A stretch of DNA of 64,000 bases from Parashewanella spongiae (lineage in GTDB: Bacteria > Pseudomonadota > Gammaproteobacteria > Enterobacterales > Shewanellaceae), in the NCBI RefSeq assembly GCF_004358345.1, contig NZ_CP037952.1:3038001-3102000 (forward strand), written 5' to 3'. This document shows positions 33,765 to 42,810 of the stretch, one piece after another. The notes under the pieces were generated by a model. That model was not told the DNA's origin. It ran no database searches and saw nothing but the letters and a program-made list of their open reading frames with translations. Position 1 is the first letter of the stretch. Each line of letters opens with the position of its first letter. The position numbers and the translations under genes were made by a program.

Positions 33765-36416
33765 TTAGAACTTGTAATTAGCACCTAATAAGAATGTGCG
33801 ACCACTTTCATACACAGTTCTTGATCTATGATCGGTAAGATCTTCAAATTGATATAACTTTTGATTTGTTAAGTTAATACCTTCTAAAGAAATCTTAAGG
33901 TTTTCTGTTAGATTGTAGAAAACACTAGCATCTACAAAGGTTGTGCTTTCAACACCCGCAAAATCACTTAAACGACCAGCTACAGTTTCGAGGTATTCAT
34001 CCCTGTAAGCTTGTGAAATACGAGCTCCCCAATTGTCTGTTTCATAATAAGCCGTTAAGTTATACGACACTTTAGAAAGTCCTAATAGATTCGCTGAGGC
34101 TTTTTCACCATTAATATTGTGTTCAGCTTCTGAATCGGCATATGTTAAGTTTGCAATCACTCCTAAGCCATCTTCAAATTCATATTGAGCAGCTAATTCG
34201 ACTCCAGTGATTGAAGCACCGTTTCCATTAACTGGTTGTGAAATAATGAAATCTCGACCTTCATCTCCAGGTGGTAATAAGTTTAGTGGTAAGCCCGTAT
34301 CAGTATATGGAATACTGTTTGACTCTGTTACGATGAATGATGCCATATCCTTAGAATATAGAGTTAAAGCTAGGTAATTGACTTCCCCAAAGTAATATTC
34401 GAGACCAGCTTCAAAAGAATCTGCAATAAATGGCTTAAGATTTGGATTACCTCTATCAATGGTTCCACCCGCAAAGCCAATATTAGTTGAAGCTCTTAAA
34501 TCACTTAGACTTGGGCGACTTAAGTTTCTATTAGCACTAAACCTGAAAACAACATCATCGGTTAAGTCCATTGCAAAATTGAATGATGGTAACCACTCAG
34601 CATAATCATTATCAATTGAAATAGGCTCAAAACGATTATCCTTACCTTCCTCGCGTATCAGCGCATCACCACTACTTGTCACGTCTGTAGTTACGTAGCG
34701 AATGCCAAAATTTGCTCGGATGTTTTCGACTTCAATTGAATATTGGCCATATAAAGCAAGTGTTTCTTCTTCGACGCTATACTGACTTCCTTCAATATTA
34801 TCAGCTTCTGTTAAATCCCGAGTAAATAATCGATCAGTATTTCTCGCATTGAGACCTGCAGCCACTACATTCGGCATCGTCTCTTGTACGTTACCCACTG
34901 CGAAGGATTGAGTAGAAGCTGAGTTAAAAGGAGCAACAGTAAAGGCGATTCCAGAGTTTTCTAAGTTTCTAAGTGTTTGGCGACGTTCATAACCAAATGA
35001 TTCATAGCTTTTATATTGAACACCAAAATCAAATGAACTTATATCATTTAAGTAGTAAGTAAAGTCAGCTTTTAACGTTGCAAACTCATTACTAATAAAA
35101 TCTTCACGAGTATCTGCACGATGCAACTTATATTCAGAAGGATCCGCTATATCGAAATCATAAACATTATTTCCAGCTTTGTTATCTCTATAATCAAAAC
35201 TGAAAGTATGATCTTCCGCAATTGTGTAGATTTTATCGTGCACTGGCGCATCAAATTCAGACTTTGAATAACCGGCTGTAGCTGTCATTTTGAAGTCATC
35301 ATTGAATTGAACATCTGCTTCCAATACGAATTGATTAAAATCAGTTGTTGACTGGTAAAGCTTAGATTCGTTACGAATGTCTGCATCTAGATACTTACCA
35401 TAGACAATACTGTTACCTTGAACTTCAAAGTCATCTATTGTTCTACCACCTCGAGTTGCTGCATTATATTCACGCGCATCACTGGTTAATCTTCCATAAA
35501 TGATATCAGCGGTGAAAGACACATCATCGCTAGGACGCCATTGTAAAGCCGTTGTAATACCTGTTCTTTCTTGAGTGTTAGATACTGAACTGATTGTATT
35601 AGCTACAGGATAAGCCAGGGAGCCGTCACTGAGTCGTGCTTTGTCAGATTCAGCAATGTTGGGGCCAAACCCTGAAGCTTTGAATCCTTCCCATTGCCAG
35701 TTGCGGTGACCAAACTCTACTGAATCAGCTTTTGAATGAGCCAGTGATACTGTTGCCCCAAACGTGTCCCAAGTATTTGAAAGCAGCATAGCTAAACGTG
35801 GATTTGCTTCTTCTGATGCACCATTATAACTTGCTTTAGCTGATACAGCGCCTTTAAATCCATCATAGTCAAAAGGTTTTGGAGTTCTTAAGTTTACTGT
35901 ACCTGCAATCCCGCCTTCATCTTGTTTTGCTTCAAATGACTTATATACATCAACTTGATTGAATAATTCTGATGCAAAAATATTATAATCAAAGCTACGT
36001 GTACGGCTTACAGCACCTCTAGAATCTAATATCGATGCATTAGTCGCAAGAGCTTCCATCCCGTTTAATTGTGTACGTGTAAAGTCTGCACCTAGGCCGC
36101 GTAATGCAATTTGACGACCTTCACCATTATCACGAGAAATGGTTACACCGGGGATACGTTGCAACGATTCGGCAAGGTTTACGTTTGGAAAGTCAGCGAT
36201 ATCTGAAGCTACAATACTATCTTGTGAACCAACAGCATCACGCTTTAACTGTTGGCCTTTTATAATACTCGAACGATAACCGCTGACTTGTATACGCTCA
36301 ACATCAGAGTCTGCATTCGTTTGATTTTCTTCTGCTGCAAACGCTGGTGCTGTCAAGCCAAGCATCATTGATACTGAACTTGCTACAATTGTTTTTTTAA
36401 ATGGCTTCATGCTCAT
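33765..36416 (-). CDS. TonB-dependent outer-membrane receptor (carbohydrate type)
   Basis: 883 residues. Signal peptide ends at AFAAEE; TonB-box-like region near DVERIQVSGY; plug domain (about 55-180) with VASDIADFPNVNLAESLQRI, PGVTISRDNGEGRQIALRGL, LNGMEALATN and VDVYKSFEAKQDEGGIAGTV; then a 22-strand barrel ending GRTFLLGANYKF with terminal Phe. The plug signature is that of the large receptors (TIGR01782-type) that Alteromonadales use for oligosaccharides rather than siderophores. In this locus it should bring an inositol-containing glycoside or similar into the periplasm. Upstream are a LacI-type palindrome and a weak RpiR-like site. Confidence 0.92.
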   Translation of the reverse strand: MSMKPFKKTIVASSVSMMLGLTAPAFAAEENQTNADSDVERIQVSGYRSSIIKGQQLKRDAVGSQDSIVASDIADFPNVNLAESLQRIPGVTISRDNGEGRQIALRGLGADFTRTQLNGMEALATNASILDSRGAVSRTRSFDYNIFASELFNQVDVYKSFEAKQDEGGIAGTVNLRTPKPFDYDGFKGAVSAKASYNGASEEANPRLAMLLSNTWDTFGATVSLAHSKADSVEFGHRNWQWEGFKASGFGPNIAESDKARLSDGSLAYPVANTISSVSNTQERTGITTALQWRPSDDVSFTADIIYGRLTSDAREYNAATRGGRTIDDFEVQGNSIVYGKYLDADIRNESKLYQSTTDFNQFVLEADVQFNDDFKMTATAGYSKSEFDAPVHDKIYTIAEDHTFSFDYRDNKAGNNVYDFDIADPSEYKLHRADTREDFISNEFATLKADFTYYLNDISSFDFGVQYKSYESFGYERRQTLRNLENSGIAFTVAPFNSASTQSFAVGNVQETMPNVVAAGLNARNTDRLFTRDLTEADNIEGSQYSVEEETLALYGQYSIEVENIRANFGIRYVTTDVTSSGDALIREEGKDNRFEPISIDNDYAEWLPSFNFAMDLTDDVVFRFSANRNLSRPSLSDLRASTNIGFAGGTIDRGNPNLKPFIADSFEAGLEYYFGEVNYLALTLYSKDMASFIVTESNSIPYTDTGLPLNLLPPGDEGRDFIISQPVNGNGASITGVELAAQYEFEDGLGVIANLTYADSEAEHNINGEKASANLLGLSKVSYNLTAYYETDNWGARISQAYRDEYLETVAGRLSDFAGVESTTFVDASVFYNLTENLKISLEGINLTNQKLYQFEDLTDHRSRTVYESGRTFLLGANYKF

Positions 36417-36506
36417 TATTATGTCTCTCCCAAATTTGGGTTAATTCCATTCACCTATGCGCATCTAATTGATGCATGTTCTATCTTTTTATTTTTGCCG
36501 CTTAAC

Positions 36507-36518
36507 GTTTACGTAAAC
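36507..36518. promoter_or_regulatory. LacI-type operator-like palindrome upstream of the TonB receptor
   Basis: GTTTACGTAAAC, a perfect 12-bp palindrome 91 bp before the receptor start, of the form bound by many LacI-family repressors. No LacI-family gene is in the window. Confidence 0.4.
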
Positions 36519-36576
36519 ATTCAACATTAGCCGCCGAGAACAAAAATACTACAATAATTCCAAACATGTCAACGTT

Positions 36577-36592
36577 AGAAAATTTATTTCAT
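36577..36592. promoter_or_regulatory. Weak RpiR-type site in the receptor/GH13 intergenic region
   Basis: AGAAAATTTATTTCAT resembles the 16-bp inositol-locus palindrome but departs at both ends. The divergent region 36417-36912 also carries 36507 and 36839 sites and should contain both promoters; no gene is seen in it. Confidence 0.3.
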
Positions 36593-36838
36593 ATAATTAT
36601 AATATTTCCAAATGTTTCTAATTTTATTGTTTTTCAGAGTTTTTATTATTTATTTTCATATTTATGCACTGCAAGTTAATATCAAACTCTCGCTTATTTT
36701 AACATTTCGTTCCTCTGATGAGACCTGTAAATACAAAGGATTGGTACTTTTTTATACATATTTAAATACATTATTAAAACAATAAGTTTACGTTTGCGGC
36801 AAAATCAACCTTGAAACTCGCTTTAAAGGCATTTACCA

Positions 36839-36854
36839 TGAAATGAATATTCCA
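36839..36854. promoter_or_regulatory. Candidate RpiR/IolR operator upstream of GH13 operon
   Basis: TGAAATGAATATTCCA, 59 bp before the GH13 start; matches the iolC site at 13 of 16 positions. A weaker half-matching TGGAAAATATTTTTA follows at 36866. Confidence 0.55.
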
Positions 36855-36912
36855 TTATTAAAACATGGAAAATATTTTTACGATTTTAAAATTATAAAAA
36901 TGGGTTTGATTC

Positions 36913-38526
36913 ATGAATGATCTTGATTGGTGGCGTGGCGCAATTATTTACCAGATCTACCCTAGAAGCTTCAAAGACTCTACAGGCAATGGTGTCGGTG
37001 ACTTGAAAGGTGTCATTGAAAAGGTGCCATATATTGCAAACTTAGGTGTTGATGCTATTTGGCTATCGCCATTTTTTACTTCTCCAATGAAAGATTTTGG
37101 TTATGACGTATCTGACTATAAAAATGTAGATCCTACGTTTGGTACATTGCAAGATTTTCAACAACTGATCACAGAAGCGCACAAATCCGGAATAAAAGTC
37201 ATTATTGATCAAGTACTCAGTCACACATCAGAACAACATGCTTGGTTTGAAGAAAGTAAACAGTGTAAAAGCAACGCAAAAGCTGATTGGTATGTATGGG
37301 CAGATCCTAAAACTGATGGCACCGCTCCAAACAACTGGTTGTCATTTTTTGGCGGTAGTGCATGGACTTATGATACCAAGCGCGGCCAATACTACTTGCA
37401 TAATTTCTTATCGAGCCAACCTGATCTCAACTACCATAACCCACAAGTTCAAAATGCAGTCTTAGACGTTTTACGTTTTTGGTTAGAGCTTGGTGTAGAT
37501 GGTTTTAGGCTGGATACAGTAAATATGTACTTTTGCGATAAACTCCTTCGCAACAACCCGCCTAAAGATCCCAATGTACCAATTCAAGGTATGAATAGCT
37601 CGAATCCAAGAGCTTATCAATCGCAAATATACAACGTAAATCGTCCACAAAATGCTGAATTCCTTAACCGTATTCGTAGCTTAATGAACGAATATGATGC
37701 AAGAACAACACTTGGTGAAATCGGTAGTGTTCAAGATACCATCGGCATGATGGCTAATTACACTCGTGGTACAAATAAACTTCATATGTGCTATACCGCT
37801 GATTTACTCGCAGAACAAAAGTCCGCCAGTTTTGTACAACAAGTCGTTTCAAATATAGATTCTAATATTGGTGATGGTTGGCCATGCTGGTCTCTTGGCA
37901 ATCATGATGCAGTCCGTTTTGCGACTCGTTGGGGTACGGGCGTTAAAGATAAGCAAGCTTTCAATAAAGCCATGTTGTCAATGGTCGTTTCATTAAAAGG
38001 CAGTATTTGTATTTATCAAGGTGAAGAGCTTGGCCTAGAAGAAGCTAACGTCCCATTTGAAAAGCTGGTCGATCCATTTGGAATAGCATTTTGGCCAGAC
38101 TATAAAGGCCGTGATGGATGCCGTACTCCTATGGTCTGGGATAACTCAGAATCTGCGGGTTTTTCAACAACAGACGATACTTGGTTGCCGATTGCTCCAG
38201 AACACAAATCAAATGCTGCAAACACTCAATTAGTTGATGCTAATTCAGTCCTTAACTATTTTAAAGAGTTCTTATCTATCCGTAAGCAACACCCTGCTTT
38301 GATAAAAGGTGATATTGAGTTCCTTAGAACCGCTAGCGATGTTTTATCGTTTAAACGTATCTTGGATGATGATGTGTGTTTTGTTTTCATCAACATGAGC
38401 GAACAAGAAAAGGAGTTAGAGCTAGAAGAGCTTTCAACACTAAAGAGGTCATTTGGCACTGTAAATATTAAAAACAACAAGTTAACTCTTAAACCTTGGC
38501 AAGTTTTAATCGCCAAGAGTAAATAA
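36913..38526 (+). CDS. GH13 alpha-glucosidase (oligo-1,6-glucosidase type)
   Basis: 537 residues without signal peptide, so cytoplasmic. All GH13 regions are readable: region I VIIDQVLSHTS, region V SQPDLNYHNPQV (QPDLN is the alpha-glucosidase subfamily form), region II DGFRLDTVNMY (nucleophile Asp), region III TTLGEIGSVQD (acid/base Glu) and region IV SLGNHDAVRFATRWG. N-terminal WWRGAIIYQIYPRSFKDSTG is typical. It would hydrolyse an alpha-glucosidic bond of an imported glucoside. First gene of an operon with a sodium symporter and the RpiR regulator; 18 bp separates it from the symporter. Confidence 0.92.
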   Translation: MNDLDWWRGAIIYQIYPRSFKDSTGNGVGDLKGVIEKVPYIANLGVDAIWLSPFFTSPMKDFGYDVSDYKNVDPTFGTLQDFQQLITEAHKSGIKVIIDQVLSHTSEQHAWFEESKQCKSNAKADWYVWADPKTDGTAPNNWLSFFGGSAWTYDTKRGQYYLHNFLSSQPDLNYHNPQVQNAVLDVLRFWLELGVDGFRLDTVNMYFCDKLLRNNPPKDPNVPIQGMNSSNPRAYQSQIYNVNRPQNAEFLNRIRSLMNEYDARTTLGEIGSVQDTIGMMANYTRGTNKLHMCYTADLLAEQKSASFVQQVVSNIDSNIGDGWPCWSLGNHDAVRFATRWGTGVKDKQAFNKAMLSMVVSLKGSICIYQGEELGLEEANVPFEKLVDPFGIAFWPDYKGRDGCRTPMVWDNSESAGFSTTDDTWLPIAPEHKSNAANTQLVDANSVLNYFKEFLSIRKQHPALIKGDIEFLRTASDVLSFKRILDDDVCFVFINMSEQEKELELEELSTLKRSFGTVNIKNNKLTLKPWQVLIAKSK

Positions 38527-38544
38527 AAATAATAAGGATAAAGA

Positions 38545-39999
38545 ATGGACACCTTGCAATTAATGATCTTTTTAGGGATCACTGGACTGGTTGCCCTCAT
38601 CACTTATTTTAAGTGTCGCGGTTCAGTTCACACTGGTAACACCAATAGAGAATATTTTCTCGCAGGTAAAGGTCTAAGTTGGATTTTTATCGCAGGTTCA
38701 TTAACTCTGACAAATATCAGCACAGATACACTCGTTGGCTTGAATGGTGCTCAAACTTCCCTCGTCGCACTTTGGGAATTAACAGCTGTAGTAGGTATGC
38801 TGGTTTTAGCAAAAGTACTGTTACCTATTTACTATCGATATAAATGTACAACAACCACTGAGCTGCTAGAAAAACGCTATAACAACCCAAACATCCGTAC
38901 TACGATTTCACTGATGTTCTTGTTAGGTAATCTCTTTATTTACCTCCCTATCCTTCTATTCACTGGCTCTTTGTTTATGACGAGCTTGTTCGATATACAA
39001 GTTCCGCAATATTTGATTGCAGTGATCATTGCCGTAGTTGGCGGCTCGTATGCTATTTTTGGTGGTCTGAGAGCTGTTGCAGTTTCCGATACTTTTAATG
39101 GTATCGGGTTATTGATAATGGGGCTTCTAGTTACTTATCTTTCTTTAGCCGCAATTAACTTTGATTTCAGTGGCATACCAGCAGATAAATTAACTCTAAT
39201 TGGCAGTAATGATTCTGATATTCCTTGGCATACGCTACTCACTGGTATGTTTTTCATTCAAATCTTTTACTGGGGTACCAACCAAAATATCACTCAACGT
39301 GCTCTTGCTGGTAAGTCACTTAAAGAGGCTCAAAAAGGGGTTTACGCCACGGCTATTATCCGTTTACTAATAGTCCCACCAGTCGTTGTTATTCCGGGTA
39401 TCGTTGCGTTCAAACTCTTTGGCGATATTGGTGACTTATCTTACGGAACCATTGTACGAGAAGTGCTTCCAACATGGCTTTCTGGGGCGTTTGCTGCCGT
39501 AATGCTCGGAACCATTCTGAGTACATATAATAGTATCCTTAATGCTTCAGCTGCACTTTATGTTTGTGATTTGCATGAAAAACACATTAACCCGAATGTA
39601 AATGTCCGTAGAATTAGCGTCATCATATCGATTCTCATGGTGTTGATTTCATTAGTTGTTTTACCTATGTACATGAATGCACAAGGGATCATGGCTTTAA
39701 TGCAACAGCTAAATGGGCTATTATCTATGCCAATTTTGTCAGCATTTATAACTGGCTTATTATTTAGGAATATCGATGGTCGCTCTATTGTCATTGCTGT
39801 CTTATTTGGCATTGGCTTATACGCACTCTTCACGTGGGTCTGGACACCATTACATTATATCCACCTGATGTTTATTACTTTATGTTTGAGTGTCACGTTT
39901 GCTCTTACGATAAACAAAATGCTATTTAATCAAAAAGCTGAATTCATTGGTTTGTCTTTGCTGAATAAAGAAAAAACTGAAACTGCTGGTGAATCATAA
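38545..39999 (+). CDS. Sodium:solute symporter (SSS family)
   Basis: 484 residues with about 12 to 14 membrane helices. Family features: NTNREYFLAGKGLSWIFIAG, LTNISTDTLVGLNGAQTSLV, the GG-rich VVGGSYAIFGGLRAVAVSDTFNG (SSS signature) and WGTNQNITQRALAGKSLKEA. Similar SGLT-like carriers import myo-inositol or sugars with Na+. Its position between GH13 and the RpiR regulator suggests it carries inositol or the glucoside cleaved by the GH13. ATAAGGA lies eight bases before the ATG. Substrate is inferred from context only. Confidence 0.88.
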   Translation: MDTLQLMIFLGITGLVALITYFKCRGSVHTGNTNREYFLAGKGLSWIFIAGSLTLTNISTDTLVGLNGAQTSLVALWELTAVVGMLVLAKVLLPIYYRYKCTTTTELLEKRYNNPNIRTTISLMFLLGNLFIYLPILLFTGSLFMTSLFDIQVPQYLIAVIIAVVGGSYAIFGGLRAVAVSDTFNGIGLLIMGLLVTYLSLAAINFDFSGIPADKLTLIGSNDSDIPWHTLLTGMFFIQIFYWGTNQNITQRALAGKSLKEAQKGVYATAIIRLLIVPPVVVIPGIVAFKLFGDIGDLSYGTIVREVLPTWLSGAFAAVMLGTILSTYNSILNASAALYVCDLHEKHINPNVNVRRISVIISILMVLISLVVLPMYMNAQGIMALMQQLNGLLSMPILSAFITGLLFRNIDGRSIVIAVLFGIGLYALFTWVWTPLHYIHLMFITLCLSVTFALTINKMLFNQKAEFIGLSLLNKEKTETAGES

Positions 40000-40013
40000 A
40001 ATAGAAGGGAAAT

Positions 40014-40841
40014 ATGTCAGATAATGCTATTAAAGCTTATGAAACGCTGAATGCAAAAATCGCTGAGCAGTATCCTAATTTAAGTAATCGCTTGAGGGAT
40101 ATTGCAAGTTTCGCATTAGAGCATCCAACAGCTATGGCATTGGAAACAGTAGCTAGTATTGCGAAGGAAGCTGGTGTGCCTCCTTCTGCATTAATCCGTT
40201 TCGCTAAAGCCTTTAATTATTCCGGTTTTAGCGAAATGCAGCGTGTTTTTCAATCCTATGTCACTTCACAAACGGCCAGCTATAAAGAACGTATCAGCCA
40301 GGATATGGTGAATATGGAAGCTTCAGAGGGTGATACACCATCGGCTTTACTTCAACAATATTGCCGTGAAAACATCATATCCCTGCAGCATCTACAACAA
40401 GGTATTTCTGCTGATAATTTAAATAGTGCAGTGCAACTCATTAAATCTGCTGATCATATCTATTTAAGTGGCCAACGCCGCTCACTTCCAATATCAACCT
40501 ATTTAACTTACGCCTTAAGTCATGCAGGTTGTAAAGTGCATTTGTTGGATGGAATGGGAGGATTATTAAAAGAGCAATGCTCAGCTATAACTGAAAAAGA
40601 TTTGTTGATTGTAACCAGTTTTCACCCCTACTCTTCTGAGGCACTTGAAGTCATTCAGCATGTATCGAGCAGCAAAACGCCGTACATTGCAATTTCTGAT
40701 AACGGCTTTAGCCCTGTTGCACGAAGCGCAACCGTCGCCTTTACTGTTCATGACGCTGAAGTTCATACATTTCGATCATTATCTGCCACTATGTTGCTTG
40801 CACAAACCCTTGCGACCAGCTTGGTTTTCTTAGATAAATAA
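40014..40841 (+). CDS. RpiR/MurR-family regulator with SIS domain (IolR-like)
   Basis: 275 residues. N-terminal helix-turn-helix (about 1-80: LRDIASFALEHPTAMALETV, SIAKEAGVPPSALIRFAKAF, YSGFSEMQRVFQSYV) and C-terminal SIS sugar-phosphate-binding domain (about 125-260: LIKSADHIYLSGQRRSLPIS, LLIVTSFHPYSSEALEVI). RpiR-type proteins control inositol genes in several proteobacteria, sensing a phosphorylated intermediate such as the IolC product. It is last in the GH13 operon and the only transcription factor within the inositol locus, so it is the best candidate for binding the palindromes at 21022, 36839, 40899 and 40928. Confidence 0.88.
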   Translation: MSDNAIKAYETLNAKIAEQYPNLSNRLRDIASFALEHPTAMALETVASIAKEAGVPPSALIRFAKAFNYSGFSEMQRVFQSYVTSQTASYKERISQDMVNMEASEGDTPSALLQQYCRENIISLQHLQQGISADNLNSAVQLIKSADHIYLSGQRRSLPISTYLTYALSHAGCKVHLLDGMGGLLKEQCSAITEKDLLIVTSFHPYSSEALEVIQHVSSSKTPYIAISDNGFSPVARSATVAFTVHDAEVHTFRSLSATMLLAQTLATSLVFLDK

Positions 40842-40849
40842 CCGATTAA

Positions 40850-40884
40850 ATTAAGGGCAATTTAAAGTTGCCCTTAATTTTCTT
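40850..40884 (+). terminator. Rho-independent terminator after the RpiR gene
   Basis: TTAAGGGCAA and TTGCCCTTAA form the stem, followed by TTTTC. Confidence 0.85.
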
Positions 40885-40898
40885 TCCATACCCATAAA

Positions 40899-40943
40899 TG
40901 AAATTTAAATTTCACAAAAACAGATATTGAAATATAAATTTTA
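40899..40943. promoter_or_regulatory. Two candidate RpiR/IolR operators upstream of iolG
   Basis: TGAAATTTAAATTTCA (40899-40914, perfect palindrome) and TGAAATATAAATTTTA (40928-40943). Their starts are 29 bp apart, near three helical turns, which would suit cooperative binding. Confidence 0.62.
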
Positions 40944-40992
40944 CTGACGTAGCATTAGCAGCAATTAAATAATAATAAAAGGCAAGAAGCTG

Positions 40993-41991
40993 ATGTTTAA
41001 TCTCTGTCTATTTGGTGCTGGTCGAATTGGTACTATCCACGCCAACTGCGCAGCTCAAAACCCTGATGTTCAAATCAAGTATGTAGTCGATGTATTTCCT
41101 CAAGCTGCTGACAAAGTTGCGAAACAATTAGGCGCTACAGTTGTTGATGTAGAGAGCGCATTAGCTGATCCTGAAATTCACGCTGTAATTATTGCAAGCT
41201 CTACCGATACTCACGCTGATTTAATTGAGCGAAGTGCGCTGGCAGGAAAACACATTTTCTGTGAAAAGCCTGTTGACCTTACGGTCGAGCGAGTTGAAAC
41301 TTGCATACGAACCGTAAAAGAAAACAACGTACATTGTGCTATCGGCTTTAACCGCCGTTTTGATCCAATGTTTGCTGAATTACAACAAGCGGTTCGTAAC
41401 GGACAAATTGGTTCGACAGAAATTATTCAAATCACCAGTCGTGATCCTTCTCCTCCACCAGCTGAATACATTAAAGTTTCGGGTGGCCTATTTAAAGATA
41501 TGATGATCCATGACTTTGATATGGCACGTTGGCTGTTAGACGAAGAACCTGTTGAAGTATTTGCTAACGGAAGCTGTCTTGTTGATGCCACAATTGGTGA
41601 AGCGGGTGATATTGACACCGCTCTAGTTACCCTTAAAACAGCCAGTGGTAAGCTTTGCCAAATCAGTAATAGCCGTCGTGCCGTTTACGGTTATGACCAG
41701 CGAATTGAAGCTTTCGGATCTGATGGCATGTTACAAGTAAACAACAAGCTTGAAAACGGCTTAGTTGCTACAGGTAGCCAAGGCACAACAACAGCCAAAC
41801 CTCAGCACTTTTTCCTAGAACGCTATGCCGATGCTTATCGCCTAGAACTCAACAACTTTATTGAAGTATTACGTGGCAATGCCAAACCGCTTGCGGATGA
41901 AAAAGACGGCCTCAATGCTCTATTACTCGCAGAAGCGGCATTAGAGTCATTTAAAACTAAAAAAGCCGTTGCTGTTAATTTAAAAGGTTAA
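40993..41991 (+). CDS. iolG: Inositol 2-dehydrogenase (IolG)
   Basis: 332 residues of the Gfo/Idh/MocA family: Rossmann motif LFGAGRIGTIHANCAAQN, cofactor-side HIFCEKPVDLTVERV with the EKP catalytic Lys, IGFNRRFDPMFAEL, and the substrate segment GGLFKDMMIHDFDMARWLLD (catalytic Asp/His). Oxidises myo-inositol to inosose with NAD+, the first step of the pathway. First gene of the iolG-iolB-phosphoesterase-GH31 operon; the iolB start is only three bases after its stop. Preceded by two RpiR-type palindromes. Confidence 0.95.
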   Translation: MFNLCLFGAGRIGTIHANCAAQNPDVQIKYVVDVFPQAADKVAKQLGATVVDVESALADPEIHAVIIASSTDTHADLIERSALAGKHIFCEKPVDLTVERVETCIRTVKENNVHCAIGFNRRFDPMFAELQQAVRNGQIGSTEIIQITSRDPSPPPAEYIKVSGGLFKDMMIHDFDMARWLLDEEPVEVFANGSCLVDATIGEAGDIDTALVTLKTASGKLCQISNSRRAVYGYDQRIEAFGSDGMLQVNNKLENGLVATGSQGTTTAKPQHFFLERYADAYRLELNNFIEVLRGNAKPLADEKDGLNALLLAEAALESFKTKKAVAVNLKG

Positions 41992-41994
41992 TCC

Positions 41995-42804
41995 ATGTCT
42001 TATTTATTATCGAAAGCAAAGTCTGACAATGTAGATGGACACATTCAAAACATTACACCTGAGTCCGCAAACTGGGATTATGTTGGTTTTGAAGTGGTTG
42101 AGTTAACAGACGGTCAAAAGCTGACCCAAGAATCTAATGAATTAGAGCTTTGCGTTGTTATTGTTGGCGGTAAAGCGAATGCTAAATCTGGCGAACAACA
42201 ATGGTCAGACATTGGCGACCGTAAAGGGCCGTTTGAACGTACGCCACCTTATGCCATTTTTGTTGGACGTAACCAAGCTTTTGAAATAGAAGCGATAGGC
42301 AATTTGGAATTGGCAATTTGCAAAGCACCAGCCAAAACTGACCGCCCTGCTCGTTTAATCACTCCTGCACAACTTAGTTATATTAGTCGCGGCCACGGCA
42401 CCAATGAACGTTTAGTGTGTAATATTGTTTTTGGTGAAGACGATGCCGACAGCTTATTGGTTGTGGAAGTGATTACACCTGACGGTAATTGGTCGAGCTA
42501 TCCTCCACATAAGCACGATACCGACAACGGTGAAACAGAAAGCCAGCTTGAAGAAACCTATTACCATAGAATTAACCCAAGCCAAGGTTTTGCCTTCCAG
42601 CGCGTTTACACTGACGATCGCAGCATCGATGAAACCATGAGCGTGGAAGATAAAGACGTTGTTATGGTGCCAAAAGGCTATCATCCTGTTGGCGCACCAC
42701 ATGGTTATGAACTTTACTACTTGAACGTCATGGCTGGACCTGATCGTCGTTGGGTATTTAATAATGACCCTGATCATGACTGGATTATGGAATATAAGAA
42801 GTAA
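41995..42804 (+). CDS. iolB: 5-deoxy-glucuronate isomerase (IolB)
   Basis: 269 residues, double cupin. Recognised by NWDYVGFEVVELTDGQKLTQ, the strand SSYPPHKHDTDNGETESQLEETYYHRI with the metal-binding His/Glu residues, and VVMVPKGYHPVGAPHGYELYYLNVMAGPDR. It isomerises 5-deoxyglucuronate, the IolD product, into the IolC substrate. With iolC, D, E, G and mmsA this completes the pathway in the window. Confidence 0.95.
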   Translation: MSYLLSKAKSDNVDGHIQNITPESANWDYVGFEVVELTDGQKLTQESNELELCVVIVGGKANAKSGEQQWSDIGDRKGPFERTPPYAIFVGRNQAFEIEAIGNLELAICKAPAKTDRPARLITPAQLSYISRGHGTNERLVCNIVFGEDDADSLLVVEVITPDGNWSSYPPHKHDTDNGETESQLEETYYHRINPSQGFAFQRVYTDDRSIDETMSVEDKDVVMVPKGYHPVGAPHGYELYYLNVMAGPDRRWVFNNDPDHDWIMEYKK

Positions 42805-42810
42805 TTCAGT

